Below, in pieces: positions 30,053 to 39,763 of a DNA stretch of 64,000 bases (the first letter of the stretch is position 1; every line of letters starts with the position of its first letter). Location of the stretch: positions 1,116,001 through 1,180,000 of the forward strand of contig JAGFMI010000010.1 of NCBI GenBank assembly GCA_021030905.1, written 5' to 3'. The translations under genes and the position numbers were made by a program. This DNA comes from Pyrenula massariospora. Taxonomy: Eukaryota; Ascomycota; Eurotiomycetes; Pyrenulales; Pyrenulaceae. Under the pieces are notes generated by a model. That model saw nothing but the letters and a program-made list of their open reading frames with translations. It made no database searches and was not told the DNA's origin.

Positions 30053-31433
30053 CTTGATTACCCTTTTAGGCAATCTTCAACTCCTCTTTCGGTCTCTATA
30101 GCTCAAGATCTTCACAGATATATCTCTATAGCTAAGAATTCTAAAAGGAGGCCGTTGACAGCTGATAAGGGTTTCCTTAACCTGTGAGAGAACACTAGAT
30201 GAAACGTATTCTATCGTTGTTGAAGTCGCACGATGAACAACATCACAGAAGGATCCGGACGTTTACGAGCCGCAGACGCAAGAGACGACCTCAAAATTTT
30301 CTCGCCTTCAATGCTTGTATCGCGGTTTTACTGTAATGGAAAATAACGTAAGAGCATGGAAGAACTCTGATCAGGACTGACATAGGTTGTTGCGCGTAGC
30401 TCCATAGATAATCGGCTTTGCGTAAGGCTCTGAGTCTAATTAGCCATTGCTGAACATCAACAGAGACGGTTGAAAATTGTTAAGAATGGCAATGTCCGCG
30501 AAAGCAATTACGCCTAGTGAAAAGTCGGAGGGGATTAATTAGCCGATATTTAGCCGGAGACAGGGCGGAGGGAATGGTCAAAAAATTATGTATCTTATGT
30601 ATGACTATAAGGACTAGTATATCAATTCAATACCCATTGATCCTTTTACGACAGGGGCCAATCTAGGCCCGATTCAGTATTAAATTCAGACACGCGAACG
30701 CTTGATATTCAGGATAAGTAGCGTCTGCCGATGGCCGTATTTTGAGCAATCTCGCCGGCGGACAAGTCCTTTTGCCTTTAAACTCGTAGTCCTCCTCTCA
30801 TGTCGATCTGGTTTGGATTTTACCTCCTCGTTCAGCGCCTTAAGTCTCTGAAATGAAAACCTCGTAGCGCAATCGAGACAATCTCAAGGCGAGAAAGTTG
30901 CAGCACTCAAGCGGATCCACGAATGAGTACATGTTGTATTGGAGAGAAATAAGTCTATCTCATTCTAGTAGTATGCGGTATACTAATTTCAGACGCACTT
31001 CAGTGACTTAGTACAAGAAACATTCGGCACAGGAATTCATTGGTAGAAGTATCAGGACGCCTAAGAAACTTGGCGGCGTGCAGGTGGGTAGATGAACGGA
31101 AATACTATTCCCCGAAAATTGCGGGGAGAGTTCTAAAGTCACCTCCGGGGTGAATATCAGAGGGCACGGCGCATCCAATCTGTGCCGGGCGGGCGCCAGT
31201 ACAGATAATTGAGTACACGACAGCTCTTGATACCTCGCCTCGCTCGGTATTGACTCGCAAGTTGTTACTGATTCTTAGGAATGTATTGTGCGAGTGCGGT
31301 GGTCTTCGCAAATCACCAAAATCTCAGACCTGCGCCCGAAAAAGCGTCTGCTTCCAGTCTGTTGCATTTCTCCCCCATTCTAAGGCCGTAAGGGCTATAG
31401 AAGTCGGAAATGATCCTGCGTACTTAGGAATTC
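30053..31433. other. Intergenic region with a small relic-like fragment
   Basis: About 1.4 kb upstream of the DUF4804-like gene. It contains a short minus-strand frame (31311-31105) that resembles another fragment near 38.8 kb; otherwise nothing supported. Confidence 0.4.
31105..31311 (-). other. Short coding-like fragment resembling 38773-38905
   Basis: The frame holds L-R-V-N-T-E-R-G-E-V-S-R-A-V-V-Y-S-I-I followed by C-T-G-A-R-P. A segment near 38.8 kb on the same strand reads L-L-V-P-A-E-S-T, then A-R-I-S-E-V-V-A-Y-V-I-V-S-T-G-V-R-P, and the DNA around the T-G-x-R-P part is also alike. This suggests a shared, possibly decayed gene family. It lies directly downstream of the 31434-31976 gene. 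Function unknown. Confidence 0.25.
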
Positions 31434-31976
31434 TTACCGACTGAGCAACACCAAGTCAGAGAGCTTCTGCTCCGAGTTAACCTTCGAAATCTGTTCCACC
31501 AACTTCCATACTCCCAAATCAAGCGCAGGCTGAAGTAGCCTCATCCTATCGGAACAATCCAAAAGGTCCACAAAAATCTCAGCAAGTTCCAAGTCCTGAC
31601 AATATGCAAGAAACATCCAGTGCTTTAGGTAACGCATCCCATTATAATCCCCGCTAAATAGATTGATCCCCGCCTGTTCTCCATCCAGACACCAGAAAGC
31701 CACCGATATCGGTATTTGGGGATCCTTGGGTGGGTTGCCCACAGCGATCATTACGAGCTTTTTGTACACGTTCGAAAACCGAGCTAGATGCTGTCGGTCG
31801 AGGAGTATGCTCCCCGTTATCGGCTCGTTTCCATCGGCGTAGGCATTTCGACTGAGCCAGCCGACGTTGAGATCAGTAGGAAAGCCGTGACGTGATAAAA
31901 AGTCGCTGGGGAGCCGAGGGCGTTCAGATGAAACGTGGCGCTGCTGTGGGACAAAGGGCGCGGCTCTGGCGTGCAT
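31434..31976 (-). CDS. Hypothetical protein, short paralogue of the 32940-34976 gene
   Basis: Frame of 180 aa from an ATG. It aligns along its length with residues about 95-245 of the protein encoded divergently at 32940: N-V-G-W-L-S-R-N against L-L-T-W-L-A-R-N, I-T-G-S-I-L-L against I-G-G-L-L-V, G-D-Y-N-G-M against A-D-Y-A-S-M, and C-S-D-R-M-R-L-L-Q-P-A-L-D-L-G-V-W-K-L-V-E-Q-I against M-E-R-Y-R-L-L-G-P-A-Y-D-L-E-I-W-P-L-V-E-Q-I. It lacks the long C-terminal extension of the relative. No signal peptide or membrane segment. Function unknown; the helical pattern may be an interaction domain. Confidence 0.62.
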   Translation of the reverse strand: MHARAAPFVPQQRHVSSERPRLPSDFLSRHGFPTDLNVGWLSRNAYADGNEPITGSILLDRQHLARFSNVYKKLVMIAVGNPPKDPQIPISVAFWCLDGEQAGINLFSGDYNGMRYLKHWMFLAYCQDLELAEIFVDLLDCSDRMRLLQPALDLGVWKLVEQISKVNSEQKLSDLVLLSR

Positions 31977-32939
31977 GGCGCTTGTCGATGTGTTAAGTCA
32001 ATAATCGTGTTATTCAAACAGATTGAAGAAGTGAATAGCTGACGGGTCTGGTAGGGATGCAAAACCTTCAATATCTGCGGCTATGAGCCTTATATATACC
32101 GTTCTTCCCGTGGGCACTTTAAGTCATCTCAAAAATACCTAATTTCTCCGCCGTGCGTCCATTCTCCGCTCTAGCCACGAAAATACCCGCCCCAGCAAAC
32201 TCCGACACATCTAAGCTCATCCCTGACCAGGAAAAGTGGACACCAAAGAGTACATCCGCACCATTAGGAAAATGGTCAATTTCTCTCTGCCGACGGAAAC
32301 TTGCTCGGAATGTGGATACTCGCGTGTACCATGATATCCTCTCGATCTGGCGTCCCGCTGGCTCAAGGCTGTCTAGGCGCAAGTATTAGCAAGCCCCTAT
32401 GCTCGAAGCGGAGAGTATGAGTCAGAAAAGCCTTTCAGCTATTACGGCGCTCGCTTGGACATGCTCCTTGGCACGCATACTACGACATGCAGATTTTCTC
32501 ATTTGTTGTGGATATTAGGCCGTCAGATTGGTCCGTGGTTTTAGGACTCTGGACAACCTTGGACCGCCAAAATGCCACGCCTGCTGAATGACGCTGCCGA
32601 TTCATTTCCGAGCGCTTTTCCCTCTCGACGGGTTGTACGTGAATCAATGGATACGATAGCCTGCACAAATAAGCCTAACCTCACCCTTAGAAAGTTCTGG
32701 TTCCGATCGGAGTGGATATGGTTCCTGCATGAGCCTATGACACTGCGCGCGCTTCGTTGAAAATATGGTATTTACAAAAGTGTAATATTTCATGGGTACC
32801 CATAATACAAATATCGCATAATCTACCGTCATGGTACTCCCTTTCTTCCATGAACAAGCAGCCTTTACAGTGCATTCGCCCCATATACTGACATACAGGG
32901 ACTTATTCATGATCCAATGGTTGTATATACACACAGCCT
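31977..32939. other. Intergenic region between divergent paralogues
   Basis: About 960 bp between the starts of two related genes read in opposite directions. No supported coding sequence. Confidence 0.45.
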
Positions 32940-34976
32940 ATGAATATGGATGAGATGCACAAATTCTCCACCAAAACCACCTGTTCTACTCCCCAAAGCA
33001 ATGATACTAACTGCAAATCCACGCATGTCCCTAACACGGTCGACCCGGACATGGACGTTGATGCCCTCGACCCCTTGACTTCCATCAATGACGCTTCCTC
33101 CTGCTCTGACCTTCCAAAATCATCTCCGCCGCGCTCGTCTCTTCAACCCCAAGCCCGCGCCTTCGTTCCCTCGGCTCACCACCACCACAATCACCAGCAT
33201 GCCGACAAATGGATAGTCCCAGTTTCAGTCCAGGAGCACTTTCAAGATGAAGCCGCGCTGTACCTCGCCCAGCACCCTCACGAGAGCATCCTACTCACCT
33301 GGCTCGCACGCAACACGAACGCCAAGGAACCGAATATTGGCGGCCTGCTCGTGCCCTACCAGGCGCTGGCATCGACCTCTAGTTTCGTGAAGCGGTGCAT
33401 CCAGAACCGTACTGCCATTGACACGCCGGGGGTTGTGGCTTGGACGAATCTCTGGACTCCGGGGAAAAATATTGTACTAACCCATGCGGATTATGCGAGC
33501 ATGGTAAGTCTGAGGGGGTAGTTATGGGAGATAGAGGATGACAGGAGTGGGAATAGGTTTGTCGGGGGGTTGTCTGCTATGGAGCGGTATAGGCTACTTG
33601 GGCCAGCGTATGATCTTGAGATTTGGCCTCTGGTTGAGCAGATTATGGGAGGTTTGTTCGATGAGGGTATTCGTTATGAGACTTTGGTGGAGGTATTGAG
33701 AGAGTTGAAGGCTGGGAGAACGGATGCGGAGAGGAAGGAGGCTTTGTGGCGATTGAAGCATGAAAGAAAGGAGCGCCAGGGGCAGGAGAGAATGTTCCTG
33801 AATGTTTTGCGTGAGCGGGAGTTGAAATACGGGAACATGAACTGGAAGGGCAAAGGAAAGAATCAATCGCCGAAAATGGAGAGACGCTCCGATAACGACG
33901 ATCTCTCTTGCGAGGACTTTGCGGGACACCCCGGTCGAAGGATCGCTCTTTCTATGGCTCACCGGCAAGTGCTAATGGCCAAGAAGAACGGCGGCAACTA
34001 CCAAGAAATTCGGCAGCAGTGGATCACGCAAGTGTTCACAGCATTGGTGGATTCTGGCCCCGAACTCGATTATCGCGCGTGTGAAGATACCTCGAACGCT
34101 CTGCCAGGAGCCGAAGACTTCGCCGCCTGTTTTGATTCTCCTTGGAGCACCGGCCTCAAGCCGGTGACAGTGCTGGATGCAGGAACACTCACCGGGGTCG
34201 TGTTCCCGACAGAATACGGGGTGAAGCGAAATTTGCCCTTACCGCCAGAGATCGCCAAAATCGAGGACCGAAAGACACAACTGAAAATGTTACAAAAGCG
34301 TTGGACCTTCCCTTCACGTGAATACTTCCAACGACTTTCCGGCCACGTGAAGGAACAATTCCCCCGGATCGAACTCCCGGATTGGGAGAAATACACCCTC
34401 GAGCTCGCCGAGTACGTCGGCGGCGCGGACCGTGACCTGCCACGACGCCGCGTTCTGAATATTTTCTCAGCGCTCCGCGACAACTTTTATGATGTTACGC
34501 GATGCGATCTGGAGCTGGCGGACGCGTTCATCGGCTGGTTCAACGCCGCGGCCAGGAGTATCGTCAAAGAAATCAAGCTGCAAGTGCTTCAGAACACGCT
34601 GGCGAGATGGGAGCGGGTGGCCAACATCGTTCCGGCGCAAACCTGCGCGCCTGTGTCACGCGCGCCCATACCAGGCTCATCGCGCTCGAGCATCCTCAAT
34701 CTCATACCCAGGGGTCTACCTGTGACGACGCCGCCGAGTTCAGAGTCCCCTGGACATGGCGTGGATGGCGGAAATACTGCCCGCCCAGATGAAAACGGAG
34801 TCGTACAGCGGCCTGCTTGGATTCCAGACGTAGTATCCGACCCCGAACGAGCTGCGATATTATCAAGGATGTGGATGGACCTAGAATCTTATCGGGCAAG
34901 CCTTTCCTCGGGGCAGGAGGATTTTTCGGCTCCCCTTCTCCGCCGCCTTGAGAGAGGTGAAGTGGACGTAAGATAA
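32940..34976 (+). pseudogene. Hypothetical protein with an in-frame TAG, paralogue of 31434-31976
   Basis: From the ATG at 32940 to the stop at 34976 one frame is open for 679 codons except for a single TAG at 33519-33521. The frame on both sides is the same, and the protein on each side aligns continuously with the 31434-31976 paralogue (W-L-A-R-N before; M-E-R-Y-R-L-L-G-P-A-Y-D-L-E-I-W-P-L-V-E-Q-I after). A GTAAGT lies just before the stop, but no downstream AG at a credible distance gives a frame-preserving intron. The N-terminus has a Ser/Pro-rich stretch and a His-rich tract (H-H-H-H-N-H-Q-H). The C-terminal 380 residues are unlike the relative and unrecognised. It could be a nonsense allele (TGG to TAG fits), a readthrough gene, or a shorter protein starting at ATG 33579. 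Confidence 0.65.
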
Positions 34977-35487
34977 CATTGTAGACAGGTATTCAGATTG
35001 TCACTTGTAGGATCCCCGAGCTCTTTGAACATGTCCTCAGTCTAAGCACGCTCATGGATTGTAGAACCAAGCCCTTGTCATTGAACTTTTGCCCTCCTAC
35101 TCCACGCAAAAGATCTCTCGTAACCAAGTCAAGACATGAAAACCGGAGTTTGGTCTCCTTTCTATTGAGCAGTCTCTAGTTCATTTAATGGCCGACCTGT
35201 CCGAGCGCTATGCAGTCCTTGATAGCAAATTATACCTGTGAGAAATTCTACACATTACAACCCGTGAAAAGATGCAATGTCTTGATAATTTCTCATTGTC
35301 CAAATGCCAGATAACGCCATCCCGCCGATATGCAAAGTCATCATTCATCTACCCAGTCAAACAGCTTCATTTTCTTGGGTCCACATCAGACCGTGGCAAT
35401 ACCAAGCTATGTCGGTCATCCCATTTCCCCCACTACGCCATCCAAAGCAAGATTAAGCCCGACTGAGAGAGATGATTTTCTTGTTGG
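34977..35487. other. Convergent intergenic region
   Basis: About 500 bp between the 3' ends of two converging genes; no supported feature. Confidence 0.5.
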
Positions 35488-36744
35488 TCAGGCGTTTTCA
35501 CATCCCGTCTTCGGCTTCGTCGGTGTCCGAGACCCTGTCTTAGACAACGGTAGGTTCTCTTTGGGCGCAAGAGGCATTCGCTTCGGCGTGCTATGAGCCG
35601 CTTCTGCTGTTTCAATCTCATCAGGAACCAGATCTTTGTGTAGGGTATCCCCTTTGGGTATGTTCATCATCCATCGCAGCATCAGCTTCAAGTTATCCCA
35701 GTTCTGTTGAATCTTGACAGGGTCCTCCCACTCTAGCACGCTGACCCGATCGTCAATGTCAAGCGCGGACGTCATCTTGATCTTTACGTGTTTGTCTGAA
35801 GGGTCGAAATGTGCTTCGAGAATGCGCCCTTGGAAACCGGAGAAGGAGTAGATGAAGACCTAATAGGATATTAGCATCCAGATCCAGAGCATGTTTTTGG
35901 AAACAAACCGGTATCGTTCCATGCTGATTGTTTCGGAAAAGAGCTAGTTGTCTACGAATAAGATAAACAATTGCGATAGCCTCGCTCCGAAAAAGAACCT
36001 CGGCTTCAAAAGGTGCCTGGTGAGCAAGAATGCAGCCGATGTGAGGGTTGGCCGGGCCAAGCTCTTGGAGATACTGTTCATCACATTCCTTGTATTCCTC
36101 CTTAATGGACGACTCCAACCATTGTGGGGACAAAGGAGGCCGTGCTACTTGCTGCGTGTCGGGATTTCGCTGGAAGGAATGTAGTATTGATATCATCGTC
36201 CAACCGCCACCGACTGAAAGGTTGTATTGGAAGCTGTACAAAAGCTGATGACCTTTAGTACTGTTATTTATCCTTCGGAAGATTAGTCAAGGCTCACGCT
36301 CATTGCCAAACGCCAAAGAGTCACTTGCCCTTGATTGCACCAATAGCCTGTCTGAGACAAAGCATTCTCTTTCCAGCCATATTTCCAGAGATGGCGTATG
36401 ATAAATTCTGCTAGGCCACTGGCCACACTCATTCGACCAAATTCAAAATGCCGGCAGGGGCGCCATAGCTCCGGCCGCTTGTCAAGTCTGTCGTAGAGGT
36501 TGTTGAATTCAGCTGCGGGAAGGAGTTCGCAGAAGTCAGGATCTTCTTCGCCACCACTATGAGGTATCAATGACATGGAGGTGAGATCAATGCCGAGATT
36601 AGAGAGATCCTTGGGATCGATCGAGACTTTCGATATCTCTGTCCTCAAACGATGTTTCAATTGCCCAAGGTATTTGTGGTTCGCGAGCTGTCTGATGCGT
36701 TGGTCTAGCTCTGAGTCTGAAGCGTCTGAATTGGTAGCCATCAT
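35488..36744 (-). CDS. Hypothetical protein, three exons
   Basis: Exons 36744-36298, 36244-35909 and 35859-35488 with GT..AG introns of 53 and 49 bp join in one frame to 384 aa. The first of two adjacent ATGs (36744) is taken as the start. The protein begins Met-Met-Ala-Thr-Asn-Ser-Asp with an acidic start, then L-D-Q-R-I-R-Q-L-A-N-H. The middle part is alpha-helical in character (E-V-L-F-R-S-E-A-I-A-I-V-Y-L-I-R-R-Q), followed across intron 2 by V-F-I-Y-S-F-S-G-F-Q-G. The tail is Pro/Lys-rich. No recognised domain, signal peptide or membrane span. It is divergent from the PD-(D/E)XK-like gene at 37173, about 430 bp away, so the two may share a promoter. Confidence 0.75.
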
Positions 36745-37172
36745 GAGAGCGAAAGATATTGAGAAATTTTCAGTAAGGCAGCTCAACCTCGTCGTTTCTG
36801 AGGGAGATACTTGGGGTAGTATTTTCCTGTAGAAACTTACATCATTGTTGACATGTGCCCGATCTGGACTAGTTATTTCTTGGCGTGATACCTTATCTGA
36901 CTTAAGCTCTTCGATAGACTTGGCAGTGTCGAGCGCGCTAACCTGTTTTGAATGACCAGGCTGCCAGCCTCGGCGTGATTCTCTTTGACAGAATGAACAA
37001 AGCCTGGCTTTTCCAGTTTAGTGGGAATGTTCCAATAATGGGACTCGATTTCTTTTATGCCTAGATTTCCGACTGTTCATGGTAAGCCTCAAAGTTACAG
37101 GTTGAGCCCTAGCAGGGCGAATACAGACAAAAAGTTCGCCCATACACAGACTACGCCACGACTATTGATGCC
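36745..37172. promoter_or_regulatory. Shared divergent promoter region
   Basis: A 428-bp gap between the starts of two genes read away from each other, short enough to act as a bidirectional promoter. No specific factor site was recognised. Confidence 0.4.
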
Positions 37173-38621
37173 ATGCCTTTCAGAGGAAGTCTACCACAGG
37201 ATCGGGAGACATGGGAGGATGAAGCCAGAGATATTTTGAAAGGTGCACTTAAAACGAGCACTATTCATCTAGCCTATCGAAACGCCACCAATCAAAAGGG
37301 ACCTAAGCCGGCATCGAAAATTGACTATCCACAGTTTCTCCTACTTCGAATACTTTGGGAGGAATCAAGCATCATAAAATTAGACATCAATGAATGGCTG
37401 CCTGAGGACAGGATAAAGCAAGCCAAATCATGCATCATTAATTGCCCCAATTGGTTGGACTATCTCAACACCTTACAAACTCCACCAGGCGCCTCACCAC
37501 CTCATATCGGGCATTTCTCACTCATTCTCGACGAACAACGGGACATTCTTGCCTCTTCCGAAGTCCATGGGTCTCATAGTGAGACAGATAAATATTATGA
37601 CACACCGAACATCCGAGATCGGGAGCGAACCCCTGGAGCTCCTCAACGAGCCCGGCACAGGGATGAGTCATCTGAGAGGCACGTTGACGAGGATGCTATC
37701 ATTGACGTTGAGAGTAGCACAACAGCTAAGATGCAGACCCCTATCAGCAAGCTAACGGAGAAATTCTCTGCCACTAGCCTAGAACGAACGCCAGAAATGG
37801 TAAGCGAAGACGATGAGGATCCATTGCCCAAAGAGGAAAGAGGTTCCATGAGAGCCAAATATACACCTTTTTCGCCTCTCAAGGCTAATACTCCTGCTGC
37901 CAACGACGAAACCGTGGTGACCGCTGTGGCAACGGCACTTTTCAACGCAATACTTTTATTTGAGCCTAAGGTGCGGGTTAAATGGTATCCCTGGCGTGAA
38001 GTGTTCCACTTTTGTGACCTCTTTGAAGCTCGAACGGACAAAATACTTCGTTTCCGTCGCGAGGGAGACCCTTTAGCTATCTTAGAAGTGAAAGCATACG
38101 TCAGATCCCTCGCTAAAGTCAAAATTCAAATGCAAGAAGGAGCACAAATGGCGAGCTGGATTTGCTTTGAAGAGACAAATGGAGACATTAAATTGACCTA
38201 TGGGGATAGAAAGAGAATGAATATCCGTGAAGGAGTACGACGGTAAATTCTTTGCTCTGAGCCACATCACTGATTTGATGGCTAATACATGTGTCGTAGG
38301 AGACTTCTCATATCTCAGGATCATGCAGAGATATTCTTGACATTCGCCGAATATGATGACGACTACGTTCAGTATGTAAAAAATGAGAAACAATTTCAAA
38401 AGGCGGAGCGGCCATTCCTCGTGATGAGGCAATTTGGCCCTTTTCAGACGTGGATGAAGGACCACATGGAACAACTCGGCATATTTATGCTGGCTTTCGC
38501 GCTCCAGCAGAGCAGCACTGCTTTTCTACCGCCCTTACCGGCCCTTCCGCAAGAACCTGATAGTCCGACACCAGCGTCAAAACAATCCAAGGCCGGAAAG
38601 GGAGGCATGACTACAGAGTAA
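37173..38621 (+). CDS. PD-(D/E)XK nuclease-like fungal protein
   Basis: Two exons, 37173-38242 and 38300-38621, with a 57-bp GT..AG intron, join in frame to 463 aa. The N-terminal part (1-115) is helical, the middle (about 130-245) is charged and low in complexity, and the C-terminal part is conserved-looking. The latter has R-T-D-K-I-L with Asp289, then A-I-L-E-V-K with Glu305 and Lys307, then I-Q-M-Q-E-G-A-Q-M-A-S-W-I. The D...ExK plus Q-x-x-x-Q/E-M pattern matches the restriction-endonuclease-like (PD-(D/E)XK) superfamily as seen in many uncharacterised fungal proteins. Nuclease activity is inferred, not shown. No targeting signal. Its divergent partner at 35488-36744 may be co-regulated. 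Confidence 0.78.
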
Positions 38622-39763
38622 AACATCTCGTCAGAAGACGACCGGAGGCCACCAGAGCTATTTCAGGCTTGTCACATCCTCCGTGAGAGCTATCACGTCT
38701 GCGCCGGCGCCGTCGATAATCGTTCAAGGATATGACGTAGTCGGCTGGAAACCGTAGCATATCGAGGCTAGGTATCAGGTGTCATAACGTTTACGATTAT
38801 CAGTCGGACGGACGCCAGTACTGACAATCACATACGCCACAACTTCTGATATTCGGGCTTTCGTACTCTCGGCTGGTACCAGCAATTATGCGAATCGGCA
38901 AGATGGAAGTCTTGCCGTAGTAAGCGCTCTGAGCCTTGGCAGGACACAATAGCTGATCCATCATATCCGCTAACCTGGTTTCTTTACATGCCTTCTCCTG
39001 AGCCCTGAAATGCTGCATACGATCACTCACCTCCTCATCCTACTTTCCGTCTTTTTCTAGGAGGACGTATCAATGTTTTGAGCAGGAATGTGTTGCTTGA
39101 AAATTGCCGAAGCGATGCTGCCGACTACCACATGCTTCAAGAAGGAAATGGAGAGTGTTAACGACCAGAATTAGTCATTCATTAAAGGTTAAGAGAAAAT
39201 TTTCGTAGATGATAGGATTCGGCACAGTCCGCGCAGGGCTCTCTGCTCTAATGTTGGAATTATTGAGCCTCTCACAATGACAGCTCAGAGCGAAGAATCT
39301 AAAGGCTTCCAGAGAATTAATTTTCCACTTACACTTAAATATCGAAAGCCATAGAATCTCGTTAATGGCTCCTGTCTCTTATAGATTAGTAGAGTTCTCA
39401 ATTCACTCTTTCCCAGCTACGTGCCGTTCAGAAGATTCAAAACGTATCAGAAGAAGGGCAAAATTTAGTTGAGAGTTGTGCACCCCGCCCAGCCCCCTCC
39501 GGCCCCCCGGCACGTGCCAGGGACCCCCTTTTGTTGCATCGCTTGATCTTCGGCTAATCTCCTAGGACGGAGAAGCCGAGAGAGCGATGCGGGGGGAAAA
39601 CGCCTCGTCTCGCGCCCCCAAGCTTCCCCGATGTTGGACCTCATGACCAACCTCCTCGAACGCCAATGACACAATGTCTATCGCAGCTTAAAGAGCTACA
39701 TCATTCTTTTCAGAACAGTGTATAGGCTCTGGCACCTTCATTTTAACCAAACTATCCTTCAAT
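38622..39763. other. Intergenic region, with a small relic-like fragment near 38.8 kb
   Basis: About 1.1 kb. Apart from the fragment listed separately, no supported gene. The last 300 bp include a CCCC/GGGG-rich stretch near 39480-39600 and should hold the glutaminase promoter. Confidence 0.4.
38773..38905 (-). other. Short coding-like fragment resembling 31105-31311
   Basis: On the minus strand one frame reads L-L-V-P-A-E-S-T-K, then A-R-I-S-E-V-V-A-Y-V-I-V-S-T-G-V-R-P-T-D, and ends at a TGA. It resembles the fragment at 31105-31311 at both protein and DNA level. Upstream in this frame there is a TAA, so it is either the last exon of a lost gene or a relic. Confidence 0.25.

Noticed and set aside
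33505-33557. Intron to remove the TAG at 33519 (GTAAGT..ATAG)
   Set aside because: It would be 53 bp and shift the frame away from the downstream paralogous sequence; other AG choices are too close or also out of frame.
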